Shown: positions 32,473 through 42,600 of the stretch, in pieces
Layout of the letters: the number at the start of each line of letters is the position of its first letter
Numbering within the stretch: the first letter of the stretch is position 1
Assembly: GCF_004795035.1 (NCBI RefSeq)
Contig: NZ_SSBK01000043.1
Span: 1 to 46,404 of the forward strand
Source: Streptomyces sp. A0958
GTDB lineage: Bacteria > Actinomycetota > Actinomycetes > Streptomycetales > Streptomycetaceae
Length of the DNA stretch: 46,404 bases
Direction of reading: 5' to 3'
Made by a program: the position numbers and the translations under genes
Notes under the pieces: generated by a model
Told to the model about the DNA's origin: nothing
Database searches by the model: none
Seen by the model: only the letters and a program-made list of their open reading frames with translations

Positions 32473-33426
32473 TCAGCCCCGCTCGGCCGCGGCGATCAGC
32501 TCGCTGCACCGCTTCACGTCGGCGGCCATCGCCACGAGCAGGTCGTCGATCGTGTCGAACTTCAGCATGCCGCGTACGTACGCCAGGAAGTCCACGGCGA
32601 CGTGCAGGCCGTACAGATCGAGGCCGACGCGGTCGATCGCGTACGCCTCCACCGTCCGCTCGGTGGCGTCGAACTGCGGGTTGGTGCCGACCGAGATCGC
32701 GGCGGGCATCGCCTCGCCGTTCGCGTGCAGCCAGCCCGCGTACACGCCGTCGGCGGGGATCGCGGTGTGCGGCAGGGTCTCCACGTTGGCGGTGGGGAAG
32801 CCGAGTTCGCGGCCGCGCTGCGCGCCCCGGACGACGATGCCCTCGACGCGGTGCGGGCGGCCCAGGATCTCGGCGGCCCCGGCCACGTCCCCCTCGGCGA
32901 CCAGGCGCCGGGTGAGGGTGGAGGAGAACGGCTCGCCGCCGCCCGCCTCGCCGCGCACCCGCAGGTCGATGACCTCGACGCGGTAGTCGTGGGCGGTGCC
33001 CAGCTCGGTCAGCAGCTCGACGTTCCCCGCGGCCTTGTGGCCGAAACGGAAGTTGGGGCCCTCGATGACCAGCTGTGCGTGCAACTTGTCGACGAGCACC
33101 TTCGCGATGAAGTCGGCCGGGGCGAGCCGCGAGAACTCGGTGGTGAACGGCAGGATCAGCATCGCGTCCACGCCCAGCTCCGCCATCAGCTCCGCACGCC
33201 GGTGGTGCGGGGCGAGCAGCGGCGGATGGCTGCCGGGCCGGACGACCTCGCTGGGGTGCGGGTCGAAGGTCACGACGACCGACGGCACGCCCAGCTCGCG
33301 CGCCCGCTCGACGGCCCGGCCGATGATCAGCTGGTGTCCGCGGTGCACCCCGTCGTAGGAGCCGATGGTGACGACGCTGCGCCCCCAGTCCTGGGGGATG
33401 TCCTCCAAGCCACGCCAGCGCTGCAC
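32473..33426 (-). CDS. ribF: Bifunctional riboflavin kinase / FAD synthetase
   Basis: 317 residues, making FMN from riboflavin and FAD from FMN. The N-terminal adenylyltransferase half has GSYDGVHRGH (22-31) and TFDPHP (53-58). The C-terminal riboflavin kinase half has RELGFPTANV and the VYAGW and SVGTNPQF blocks. I chose the GTG at 33426, which follows GAGGAG at good spacing and gives MQRWRGLEDIP; the frame is open to 33498. It is the last gene of the long minus-strand group, 43 bp after the trypsin/NTPase gene. FAD made here serves ThyX among others. Confidence 0.96.
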   Translation of the reverse strand: MQRWRGLEDIPQDWGRSVVTIGSYDGVHRGHQLIIGRAVERARELGVPSVVVTFDPHPSEVVRPGSHPPLLAPHHRRAELMAELGVDAMLILPFTTEFSRLAPADFIAKVLVDKLHAQLVIEGPNFRFGHKAAGNVELLTELGTAHDYRVEVIDLRVRGEAGGGEPFSSTLTRRLVAEGDVAGAAEILGRPHRVEGIVVRGAQRGRELGFPTANVETLPHTAIPADGVYAGWLHANGEAMPAAISVGTNPQFDATERTVEAYAIDRVGLDLYGLHVAVDFLAYVRGMLKFDTIDDLLVAMAADVKRCSELIAAAERG

Positions 33427-33469
33427 TCTGACCGCTCCTCGCCCGAACCTGTGTACGTGGGTTTGTCTC

Positions 33470-36400
33470 TTACGCAGGTCTAAGACTGCCATGCTCACGC
33501 CCTGCAGCCTGCATCGGGCGCCCCACAGCCTCCAGCGTGCGCCGGGTGCTGGGCCCGACGACGGCCGCCCATTCCTGCGGGGCGTCGGCCAGCCATCCCA
33601 TGAGCAGAGCGCCGAATCCGGCCACTTCGCGGGCGAGCACGACCAGCCGGCGGTCGAACAGCGCGGCCCCTTCAGGGGTACGCACGAGCAGCATCCCGGT
33701 CCGGTGCACCAGGGCCCTGGTACGGGCCGGCGCCCGCGCGGCGCATCCGGTCGCGGCGGCCGTCAGCAGCGCCTCCAGCACCACCGGGTCCGGTCCGGCC
33801 CCGCCCTGCTCGAAGTCCAGCAGCACTTCCAGCAGCTCGTCCCGGGTGTGCTGGGACGCGGGACCGCCGGGCGCGGCGAGGACCCCGGCGAGCGCTCCCC
33901 GGACCGGCGCGGCGGCCGGGCGGTCCCTGAGCAGGCCGGTGAGCAGGGGCAGCAGCAGGGCACGCGCGGCGGGCCCGTGCTCCAGCCTGCGGTCGAGGTA
34001 CGCGGCGGTGTGCGCGGTGTCCGCCGGGTGGGCTTCGACGTAGGTGCGTACGAGTCCGGCGGCGTGCAGGGTCAGCTCGGGCGCGTCGATCCCGGCCAGG
34101 GCTCGAAGCACCTCGCCCGCCTCCTCCCCCGGCCGCGCGAGCCGGTCCCGGTAGGCGCTCAGCACCGGCTCGGGGTGGGTGGGCAGGGCGGCGGCGAGCG
34201 CGGCGGCGGACACCCGCGCCTCCTGCGGCCCGTCCCCGGTGAACGACCGGACGGCCTGCGGGAGGTAGCGGTCCCGGGTCTGCGGGTCGGCCACGAGCAG
34301 GGCGAGCACCGGCCCGTGCAGCGCGCTGTCGGCCGGGCGGGCCAGCAGCGCGAGCGCGGCGCGGCGCAGCAGGTCGCGGTCCGTGTCGCGGGTCAGGTGC
34401 GGGGCGAGGAGCGTCGCGTACGAGACGGCGGCGGCCCGCCGGCCGTGCCGCTCCTCGTCCCGGGACCACCGCTCGACGGCCCGGCACAGAGCGGCGGGCT
34501 CGTCCTCGGCCAGCGCGGCGAGCAGTTCCTCGGCCCGGGGGTGTCCGGCCGAGACGAGTGCGTCGGCCAGGTCGTCGACGGCGAGGTCGCGGCGGGCGTA
34601 CAGCAGGGCCTGCGCGGCGGCCGCGACGGTGGGCCGGACAGCCACGTCCGGCGGGAAGGCGAGCGGGCGCTCGTCGGTGAACCAGGCGCACAGGAGCGGC
34701 TGGAGGGCGCGCGGCTGGGCGGCGAGCCGGCGGGCGACGGCGTCCAGGAACCGCCCGTCACCGTCGGCGTCGCCGGTTCCGGGCGGTCCGTCTGCGGGGA
34801 CGAGTCGGCGGAACAGGTCCATCCGGTCCGCCTCGGGCAGCCGCAGCCGCCGCCAGAACCACGGCCCGAACTCCGCGAACGCCCCGCGCGCCCCGCCCCC
34901 GCCCTCTCCCTCGCCCGCGCTGCGCACGACGCGCCCGGTGAGCAACCGGAGCACCCCGAGGTACGGCCGGGCATCGGGCACCCGCAGCAGGGTCTGGGCG
35001 AGGAGATGCGCGGCCCACCAACGAGCGTCGGGCAGCGGGGCCGCTTGCCGCGGCGCGGCTTCCTGCGGGTCGACTTTCTGCGGAGCGGCGATGCTTGGGG
35101 GCGCTTCCAGCGGGGCGTCGGTGCCCGGGGGCGCGACGGCTGCGCGCGGGGTGGCGGTACCCGGGGTCGGGACGGCTGCACGCGGAACGGTGGTCTCCGG
35201 GGCCGCCTCCTGCGGGGCGTCGGTGCCCGGGGGCGCTTCCTGCGGGGCGGCGGTGTCCGGGGGCGCGACGGCTGCGCGCGGGGTGGCGGTACCCGGGGTC
35301 GGGACGGCTGCACGCGGAACGGTGGTCTCCGGGGCCGAGGCTGCTGCGCGCGGAGGGGCAGTGCCCGGCCCCGGGGCGGCTGCACGCGGAGCGGCAATGC
35401 CCGGCCCCGGGACGGCTGCACGCGGAGCGGCAATGCCCGGCCCCGGGACGGCTGCACGCGGAGCAGCGGTGTCCGGTCCCAAGGCAGCTGCACTCGGAGC
35501 CGCGGCGCCCATGCCCACGGCAGCTGCACGCGGAGCCGCCGCGCCCGCGCCCGACGCCCCGGCCGTCCCCCGCGGCAGCCGGTCCAGCGCCTCGATCAGG
35601 TCGGCCAGCCGGTGGGCCAGCGCGGCCGTGCCCTGGCGGCGCCCCAGCAGGAGCAGCGCCTGGATCACCGGGCCGATCCGGTGCCGGGGCACGGGAAGGC
35701 TGCGCGGACGGGCCGGACGGGCGTCTGTCCGGGACGCGGGCGGCCCGGACACGGACGACCCGGACGCGGACGACCCGGGCCCGCGGGGCCGCGGAACCCG
35801 GCCACCGCTCTCCCCCGCCCCCGCCCCGACAGCCGCCCCCGGCTCCGCATGCCACCGGTGCACCAGCGCCCGCAGCGCCGCGTCCAGGTCCAGGTGGGCG
35901 CTCTGAATCCAGTCCCCCACCTCTTCGTGCGCGAAGCGGTATCCGGCCCCCGCCGGGACGAGGAGGCCTTCGGCGAGCACCGCCGGGGCCCAGCCCGTGC
36001 GCCACGGGAAGATCTCCTCGAACGCCGACCGGTCCAGCTCGCCCTGCCCGGGGCCCAGGCAGCGTCGGGCCGCCTCGTGGACCTGGCCCGCGACCCGCGC
36101 CGCCAGTCGCCGCACCTGCGTGGCCCGGGGGCGGCTGCCCGCGGCGATCCGGACGGCGATGCGCAGGCACATCAGGTCCAGGTGGGCGCCGAAGACCTCC
36201 TCCGTGCCGGGGCGCCCCGGCACGTCCGGCGGCAGGGCCTCGCGTACCTCCGCCAGCAGCCGCAGGGTCAGGGGGTGGCGATCGTGGCCGACGGCGAGGG
36301 CATCGGGCGGCAGGCCGAACCGTTCCCGGGCGCGCTCGGCCTGGCCCGCGGTGAAGTCGGCGATGCGCACGGCCGGGGGCAGTCGCCGGGCGGGACGGGC

Positions 36401-37630
36401 GGGCCGGTGCAGCGCTCCGGGCGGGCAGAGCGCGCCGGCCGTCTCCCAGTGCTCGGGCCGGCAGCCGACGACGAGCCGGGCGCCGTTCGCCCGCAGCCAG
36501 TCGACCGTGCCCGTGGTCCAGTCGGCCGCCCGGTGGGCCAGCACGGGCGGCATCTCCTCCGGGCCGTCCAACAGGACCAGCAGCGGCAGGCCGGTGTCCG
36601 CGGCCAGCCGCGCGACGCGCTCGGGGGTGGCGCTCGCCATGTCGCCGGGGGCGCCGGCGGCGCTGACGATGCGCCCGGCCTGCCGGAGCGTCCGGGCGAC
36701 GGCGTCCGCGACCGAGGTGTCGTCCGCCAGGAGGTCGGCGCCGCGCAGCCAGAGGGTGGGCGCGGGCACGGGGCCGGTGGCCCGGCGCGCGGCGATGGCG
36801 GCCAGTTCGGTGGTGCGGCCGGTGCCGGGCTCGCCGACGAGGCCGAGGATCACGGCGGGCTCCCCGGCCCCCGCGGCCGCGAACGCCTCGGACTCGGCGA
36901 GGACGTCGGGCCGCTCCACCGGCTCGTGGCCGCCGCCGGGACCGCCCGCCGAGCCCACGGACATGGCGGTGAGCTGGAGGGCCCCGGCGAGATTGAGGTC
37001 GGGCCCGAAGCCGGGGACGGTCACGGCGTTGCGCCGCAGCAGATCGCCCAGCGGGCCGTCCCCGGGCGCCCCGGCCAGCGGCGTCGCGCACCCTGCGGTG
37101 GCGTGCGCGGCGCGCAGGGCGAGCCCGAGGACGGCGATGACCGCCCCGCTGTCCGGATCGAGGACGGGCCCGCCCACCGCGGCACCGCCCAGCCGGAGGG
37201 CGTCGCTGCCGTCCGTGCCGAGGGCCAGTTCCAGCGCCGGGTCGATCCGGTGGGTGCGTCCGCGACTGGTGTACGTGACCGGCGTACGGCCCAGAATCCG
37301 CGCCTCGCGCAGGCCGTGCGCGGCGACCGTCACGTACGTACCGGCGTCGAGCCGCTCCCGCGTGGAGACCGGCAGCGGGCGCACGCCGAGGACGTCCGGT
37401 CCCCCCGTCGGCAGGAGGGCGAGGTCCCATTCCGGCACGGCGGTGATGTCGGCGGCCTCGACCCGGCGGCTGCGGCCGTCCGTGCCGTGCAGCAGGAGGT
37501 ACGCGAGACCGTCGACCGCCTCGTGGCTGGTGACGACCGTCCCCCGGTCGTCCGCGACGAAGCCGGTCCCCCGCGGCCGGCCGGCCGGATCGCACAGTCG
37601 TACCAGCGTCGCCCGGTCCCCACATCCCAT
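33470..37630 (-). CDS. Degenerate trypsin-like domain fused to NTPase and helical repeat domain
   Basis: 1386 residues. Residues 1-~190 have a trypsin fold pattern (GTGFVADD, VVTSHEAV with His36, EWDLALLP with Asp69). The Ser site GGAAVGGPV has Val152 where GDSGGP has Ser, so protease activity is unlikely. A P-loop GEPGTGRTT follows at 266-274 with Arg in the usual Lys position, then a Walker B-like LLVLLDGPEE. A helical region, an Ala/Pro low-complexity segment (about residues 690-870) and a C-terminal HEAT-like helical array complete the protein. No transmembrane helix is evident. The plan resembles STAND-type signalling NTPases; function is unknown. The ATG at 37630 lacks a strong ribosome binding site. 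It is inserted between truB and ribF. Confidence 0.88.
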   Translation of the reverse strand: MGCGDRATLVRLCDPAGRPRGTGFVADDRGTVVTSHEAVDGLAYLLLHGTDGRSRRVEAADITAVPEWDLALLPTGGPDVLGVRPLPVSTRERLDAGTYVTVAAHGLREARILGRTPVTYTSRGRTHRIDPALELALGTDGSDALRLGGAAVGGPVLDPDSGAVIAVLGLALRAAHATAGCATPLAGAPGDGPLGDLLRRNAVTVPGFGPDLNLAGALQLTAMSVGSAGGPGGGHEPVERPDVLAESEAFAAAGAGEPAVILGLVGEPGTGRTTELAAIAARRATGPVPAPTLWLRGADLLADDTSVADAVARTLRQAGRIVSAAGAPGDMASATPERVARLAADTGLPLLVLLDGPEEMPPVLAHRAADWTTGTVDWLRANGARLVVGCRPEHWETAGALCPPGALHRPARPARRLPPAVRIADFTAGQAERARERFGLPPDALAVGHDRHPLTLRLLAEVREALPPDVPGRPGTEEVFGAHLDLMCLRIAVRIAAGSRPRATQVRRLAARVAGQVHEAARRCLGPGQGELDRSAFEEIFPWRTGWAPAVLAEGLLVPAGAGYRFAHEEVGDWIQSAHLDLDAALRALVHRWHAEPGAAVGAGAGESGGRVPRPRGPGSSASGSSVSGPPASRTDARPARPRSLPVPRHRIGPVIQALLLLGRRQGTAALAHRLADLIEALDRLPRGTAGASGAGAAAPRAAAVGMGAAAPSAAALGPDTAAPRAAVPGPGIAAPRAAVPGPGIAAPRAAAPGPGTAPPRAAASAPETTVPRAAVPTPGTATPRAAVAPPDTAAPQEAPPGTDAPQEAAPETTVPRAAVPTPGTATPRAAVAPPGTDAPLEAPPSIAAPQKVDPQEAAPRQAAPLPDARWWAAHLLAQTLLRVPDARPYLGVLRLLTGRVVRSAGEGEGGGGARGAFAEFGPWFWRRLRLPEADRMDLFRRLVPADGPPGTGDADGDGRFLDAVARRLAAQPRALQPLLCAWFTDERPLAFPPDVAVRPTVAAAAQALLYARRDLAVDDLADALVSAGHPRAEELLAALAEDEPAALCRAVERWSRDEERHGRRAAAVSYATLLAPHLTRDTDRDLLRRAALALLARPADSALHGPVLALLVADPQTRDRYLPQAVRSFTGDGPQEARVSAAALAAALPTHPEPVLSAYRDRLARPGEEAGEVLRALAGIDAPELTLHAAGLVRTYVEAHPADTAHTAAYLDRRLEHGPAARALLLPLLTGLLRDRPAAAPVRGALAGVLAAPGGPASQHTRDELLEVLLDFEQGGAGPDPVVLEALLTAAATGCAARAPARTRALVHRTGMLLVRTPEGAALFDRRLVVLAREVAGFGALLMGWLADAPQEWAAVVGPSTRRTLEAVGRPMQAAGREHGSLRPA
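35100..35530. repeat. Low-complexity repeat region in the trypsin/NTPase gene
   Basis: A degenerate 36-bp period encodes twelve-residue units such as PGPGIAAPRAAV. Within it an 81-base block at 35125-35205 recurs exactly at 35257-35337, so at least one 132-bp step was a recent duplication. All periods are multiples of three and keep the frame. Confidence 0.92.
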
Positions 37631-37770
37631 GATCCGACGTTAGGTCGGCGATGATCGGCGCGAGGACCACTCACGGCGAAAGCGCCCCCGTCACCCCCCT
37701 GATTCACTCCGAGCGCCTGCCCGTTGGGGTGAATCCTGGGCGTTCGGTGGACAGAAACCGGTGGGGGATC

Positions 37771-37804
37771 GTGGAGCGGGCACAGGGGGCTCTGCCCGCT
37801 CCAC
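37771..37804 (-). terminator. Terminator after truB
   Basis: The perfect 12-bp arms GTGGAGCGGGCA (37771-37782) and TGCCCGCTCCAC (37793-37804) flank a 10-base loop, 36 bases beyond the truB stop on the minus strand. It suggests that the trypsin/NTPase gene, whose ATG lies 140 bases further on, has its own promoter. Confidence 0.85.
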
Positions 37805-37840
37805 GGTGAGGCCGGCCGGCAGGAGACCGCCGGTGACCGG

Positions 37841-38740
37841 TCAGCCGAAGACGGCGAGGCTCTTGGCCTTGCCCTTCTGCTCCTCGACGAGCACCAGGAA
37901 CCGCCCGTCCGGCCCGAAGACGGCGACCGGCCCCGGCGGGTGGGACGGCATGTCCAGGCGTACGCCGTTCAGCAGCAGCCTGGCCCGCTTCTCGTCCACG
38001 TCCCAGCGGGGGAACGCCGAAGCGGCGGCCTCGGCCACCGGCATCACGGCCAGCTCCTCCTGGTGCTGGTCGATCGTGCGCGCGGCGTCCAGCCCGTACG
38101 GGCCGACGCGCGTGCGCCGCAGGGCGGTCAGATGCCCGCCCACCCCCAGCCCGCCCCCGAGGTCACGGGCGATGGCCCGGATGTACGTACCGGAGGAGCA
38201 GACCACCGAGACGACCAGGTCGAGCACCGGGGTGCCGTCCTCGGCCACGGCCTCGCGGACGTCGTAGACGCGGAAGGACGAGATGGTCACCGGCCGGGCC
38301 GGGATCTCGAACTCCTCGCCGCCGCGCACCCGCGCGTAGGACCGCTTGCCGTCGATCTTGATGGCGCTGACCTTGGACGGCACCTGCATGATGTCGCCGG
38401 TCAGCGCGGCGACTCCCGCGTCGATGCCCTCGCGCGTGACGCCCGAGGCGTCGGTGGACGAGGTGATCTCGCCCTCCGCGTCGTCCGTCACGGTGTTCTG
38501 GCCTAGCCGGATCGTACCGAGGTACTCCTTCTCGGTCAGCGCGAGATGGCCGAGGAGTTTGGTGGCCTTCTCGACGCCGAGCACGAGCACACCGGTCGCC
38601 ATCGGGTCCAGCGTGCCCGCGTGGCCGACGCGGCGGGTGCGGGCGATGCCGCGCATCTTGGCGACGACGTCGTGCGAAGTGAAGCCGGACGGCTTGTCGA
38701 CAATGACCAGGCCATCCGGCGTCTTGTTCTGCGGTGTCAT
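37841..38740 (-). CDS. truB: tRNA pseudouridine-55 synthase
   Basis: 299 residues. TruB makes pseudouridine 55 in the T-loop of tRNAs. The catalytic Asp45 sits in GHAGTLDPMATG (39-50). KPSGFTSHDVV (16-26), KIDGKRSYARVR and SSGTYIRAIARDLG are other family blocks. A C-terminal PUA-like extension of about 60 residues is present. ATGA overlaps the rbfA stop, so translation is coupled. Confidence 0.97.
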   Translation of the reverse strand: MTPQNKTPDGLVIVDKPSGFTSHDVVAKMRGIARTRRVGHAGTLDPMATGVLVLGVEKATKLLGHLALTEKEYLGTIRLGQNTVTDDAEGEITSSTDASGVTREGIDAGVAALTGDIMQVPSKVSAIKIDGKRSYARVRGGEEFEIPARPVTISSFRVYDVREAVAEDGTPVLDLVVSVVCSSGTYIRAIARDLGGGLGVGGHLTALRRTRVGPYGLDAARTIDQHQEELAVMPVAEAAASAFPRWDVDEKRARLLLNGVRLDMPSHPPGPVAVFGPDGRFLVLVEEQKGKAKSLAVFG

Positions 38741-39180
38741 TCGGAGGCGGTGTCCTCGTCCTCCGGCTTGCGGTACGGGTCCGCGTCGCCGGCGTACGTG
38801 GCGCCCGAGGACGCCTCGCGCACCTTGGCGTCCGAGGCCCGTGCCCGGTCGAGCAGGTCCTCGATGGCCCGGGCGTTCTCCGGCAGGGCGTCCGCCACGA
38901 AGGTGAGCGTGGGGGTGAACTTCGTCCCCGCCGCCGAGCCGACCGCGGACCGCAGGATGCCCTTGGCGCTCTGCAGACCGGCCGCGGCGCTCGCCCGCTC
39001 CTCGTCGTCGCCGTAGACCGTGTAGAAGACCGTGGCCTCCCGCAGGTCACCGGTGACCCGGACGTCCGTGATGGTCACGTGCGTACCCAGGCGAGGGTCC
39101 TTGATGCCACGCTGCAGTTTCTCGGCGACCACCTCCTGGATGAGGTCCGCCAGCTTCTTAGCCCGCGCGTTGTCGGCCAC
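38737..39180 (-). CDS. rbfA: 30S ribosome-binding factor A
   Basis: 147 residues with the KH-like RbfA fold: ARAKKLADLIQEVVAEKL at the N-terminus, IKDPRLG, VTITDVRVTGDLREATVFY and LRSAVGSAAGTKFTPTLTF. It matures the 30S subunit and the 16S 5' end, so it serves the rRNA operon at the left edge as well. The C-terminal ~35 residues are a polar extension usual in actinobacteria. It overlaps truB by four bases. Confidence 0.97.
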   Translation of the reverse strand: MADNARAKKLADLIQEVVAEKLQRGIKDPRLGTHVTITDVRVTGDLREATVFYTVYGDDEERASAAAGLQSAKGILRSAVGSAAGTKFTPTLTFVADALPENARAIEDLLDRARASDAKVREASSGATYAGDADPYRKPEDEDTASE

Positions 39181-39202
39181 TGGTCCGTCTCCTTCGCCTT
39201 GC

Positions 39203-39499
39203 TCAATCGTCTTCGTCGCTGTGCAGCCGCCGTCGTACGGACAGCAGCTCCACTTCCGGCCGGGCGGCGACGAGGCGCTCGCACCGGTCGAGTACGTCTG
39301 TGAGGTGCCGGGTGTCCCCGGAGACCACGGCGAGGCCGATCTCGGCCCTGCGATGGAGGTCCTGCCCGCCCGTCTCCGCCGCGCTCACCCCGTACTTGCG
39401 CTGGAGCTCGGCGACGATCGGACGGACCAGGGAGCGCTTCTCCTTCAGCGACCGTACGTCGCCGAGAAGCAGGTCGAAGGACAGTGTCCCCACATACAT
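39203..39499 (-). CDS. DUF503 (YlxP-like) protein
   Basis: 98 residues beginning MYVGTLSFDLLLGDVRSLKEKR, the DUF503 signature, followed by RPIVAELQRKYGVSAAETG and GLAVVSGDTRHLTDVLDRCE. These small proteins lie between infB and rbfA in many Gram-positive bacteria and aid ribosome or translation factor work in an undefined way. The longer frame (to 39571) lacks family character before this Met. No strong ribosome binding site is seen, so the exact start is uncertain. Confidence 0.9.
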   Translation of the reverse strand: MYVGTLSFDLLLGDVRSLKEKRSLVRPIVAELQRKYGVSAAETGGQDLHRRAEIGLAVVSGDTRHLTDVLDRCERLVAARPEVELLSVRRRLHSDEDD

Positions 39500-39580
39500 G
39501 TATGTCCGGATGTCCCGCCGGTTCGGGTTCGCGCCCCGCCGAACATCGGCGGGGACACAAGAACCGTACACGGAACGGCC

Positions 39581-39619
39581 GGGGCCGATCGACGGAAATA
39601 CGTCCCGTCGACCGGCCCC
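39581..39619 (-). terminator. Terminator after infB
   Basis: Arms 39581-39595 and 39605-39619 pair over 15 positions with a single mismatch (a U-G wobble in minus-strand RNA) and a nine-base loop, 18 bases after the infB stop. It may only partly stop transcription, since ylxP-rbfA-truB follow on the same strand. Confidence 0.85.
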
Positions 39620-39636
39620 GACTGTTGAGGTACGGG

Positions 39637-42600
39637 TCAGCCTCGCGGCTTCTCGCGCATCTCGTACGTCGCGATGACGTCGTCGATCTTGATGTCGTTG
39701 AAGTTTCCGAGGTTGATACCGCCCTCGAAGCCTTCGCGGATCTCGGTGACGTCGTCCTTGAAGCGGCGCAGACCGGAGATGGTGAGGTTCTCCGCGACGA
39801 CCTTGCCGTCGCGCAGCAGGCGCGCCTTGGTGTTGCGCTTGACCTCGCCGGACCGGACCAGCACACCGGCGATGTTGCCCAGCTTGGACGAGCGGAAGAT
39901 CTCGCGGATCTCCGCCGTACCCAGCTCGACCTCTTCGTACTCCGGCTTGAGCATGCCCTTGAGGGCCGCCTCGATCTCCTCGATCGCCTGGTAGATGACC
40001 GAGTAGTACCGGACGTCCACACCCTCGCGGTCGGCCATCTGCTGCGCACGCCCGGCGGCGCGCACGTTGAAGCCGATCACGATGGCGTCGGAGCCGGTCG
40101 CCAGGTCGATGTCCGACTCGGTGACCGCACCCACACCGCGGTGCAGGACCCGGATGTCGACCTCTTCACCGACGTCGAGCTGGAGCAGCGAGGACTCGAG
40201 AGCCTCCACCGAACCGGACGCGTCGCCCTTGATGATGAGGTTGAGTTCCTGGACCAGACCGGCCTTGAGCGCCTCGTCCAGGTTCTCCAGGGAGAACCGG
40301 ACACCCTTGCGGGCGAAGTTGGCGTTGCGCTCGCGGGCGGCACGCTTCTCGGCGATCTGACGGGCCGTACGGTCCTCGTCGACCACCAGGAAGTTGTCGC
40401 CGGCGCCCGGGACGTTGGTGAGACCCAGCACGAGGACGGGGGTCGAAGGACCCGCTTCCTCGACGTTCTCGCCCTTGTCGTCGAGCATCGCGCGGACACG
40501 GCCGTAGGCGTCGCCGACCACCATCGTGTCGCCGACCCGCAGGGTGCCTCGCTGGACCAGGACGGTCGCGACGGCACCGCGGCCGCGGTCGAGGTGGGAC
40601 TCGATCGCGATGCCCTGCGCGTCCTGCTCCGGGTTGGCCCGCAGGTCGAGCGAGGCGTCGGCGGTGAGGACGACGGCCTCCAGCAGCTGGTCGATGTGCA
40701 GACCCTGCTTGGCGGAGATGTCGACGAACATCGTGTCGCCGCCGTACTCCTCGGCCACCAGACCGAACTCGGTGAGCTGACCGCGCACCTTGGTCGGGTC
40801 CGCGCCCTCGACGTCGATCTTGTTGACCGCGACCACGATCGGCACGTCGGCCGCCTTGGCGTGGTTCAGCGCCTCGATCGTCTGGGGCATCACACCGTCG
40901 TTCGCCGCCACCACGAGGATCGCGATGTCGGTGGACTTCGCACCACGGGCACGCATGGCGGTGAACGCCTCGTGACCCGGGGTGTCGATGAAGGTGATCC
41001 GGCGGTCCTCGCCGTTGACCTCGGAGGAGACCTGGTAGGCACCGATGTGCTGGGTGATGCCGCCGGCCTCGCCCGCGATGACGTTCGTCTTGCGGATGGC
41101 GTCGAGCAGCCGGGTCTTACCGTGGTCGACGTGACCCATGACGGTCACGACCGGCGGACGCGGCACCATGGCCTCGTCGCCGCCCTCGTCCTCACCGAAC
41201 TCGATGTCGAAGGACTCGAGCAGCTCGCGGTCCTCCTCCTCCGGGCTGACGATCTCCAGGACGAAGTTCATCTCGTCGGCGAGGAGCTTCAGCGTCTCGT
41301 CGGAGACGGACTGCGTGGCAGTGACCATCTCGCCGAGGTTCATCATCACGCCGACGAGCGACGCCGGGTTGGCGTTGATCTTCTCGGCGAAGTCGGTGAG
41401 GGAGGCACCGCGCGACAGCCGGACGGCCTGTCCGTTGCCGCGAGGCAGCATCACGCCGCCGACCGACGGGGCCTGCATGGCCTCGTACTCCTGGCGCCTC
41501 TGCCGCTTCGACTTGCGGCCACGACGCGCGGGACCGCCGGGACGGCCGAAGGCGCCCTGCGTGCCACCACGGCCACCGGGGCCGCCGGGACGGCCACCGA
41601 AACCGGGACGGCCGCCGAAGCCACCGCCACCACCGGGACGGCCCGCGCCGCCACCGCCGCCACCGGGACGGCCGGCGAAACCGCCGCCACCGCCGCCGGG
41701 ACCGGCCGGACGGCCTGCGAAGCCACCGCCACCGGGCCGGCCCGCGCCGCCACCGGGACGACCGCCGCCGCCACCGGGACCACGGCCACCGCCGGGGCCA
41801 CCACCGGGACGCGGGCCCGCAGCGGGACGCTGCGGCATCATGCCCGGGTTCGGACGGTTACCACCGGGGCCACCGCCCGGACGGGGGGCCTGCGGACGGG
41901 GCATGCCGCCCGGGGTCGGACGGGCACCGCCCTGACCCTGCGGACGCGGGGCGCCGCCGGGGCCGCCCTGCGGACGCGGGGCGCCGGGACGCTCCTGACC
42001 GCCGCCGGGACGCGGGGCGCCGCCGGGACGGGGTGCCTGCGGACGGGACATGCCCGTCGAGCCACCGGAGGTGAAGGGGTTGTTGCCCGGACGGGGACCG
42101 GCCGGACGGGCGCCGCCGGGGCGCGCGGCGCCCTGGCCGGCGGGACGCGCGGGGCGCTCGCCACCGCGGCCGCCGTCACGCTGACCACCGTCGCGCTGGC
42201 CGCCGTCACGCTGACCGGCCGGGGCCGGACGGGCGGGACGGGGGCCCGGGGTGGCGCCGGTGGGGCGCGGTGCCTGGGGCGCGGCCGGCTGGGCCGGAGC
42301 CGGAGCCGAGAACTCCGCGGCGGGCACCGGAGTGACCGGGGCGGCCTTCGGCGCGGGCTTGGGGCCCGGACGCGGGCCGGAGGCCGGCGCCGACGGGGCG
42401 GAGGGGGTGCTGCTCGCGGGGGCCTCGGCGGCGGCCGGCTTGGGGGCCGGGGCGCCGGGCTTCGGGGCAGCGGGACGTGCCGCAGCGGCCGGGGAGGGCG
42501 CTGCGGGCTTTGCGGGCGCGGCCTTGCGGGGCGCGCCGGGCTTGGCAGCGGGCTTGCCGGCGTTGCCGCCGGGCCCCTGCAGTGCGTCAGTCAACTTGCG

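Noticed and set aside
33365..37654. Plus-strand frame of 1429 codons opposite the trypsin/NTPase gene
   Set aside because: Composed of Arg/Gly/Pro-rich repeats; the minus-strand protein has recognisable domains.
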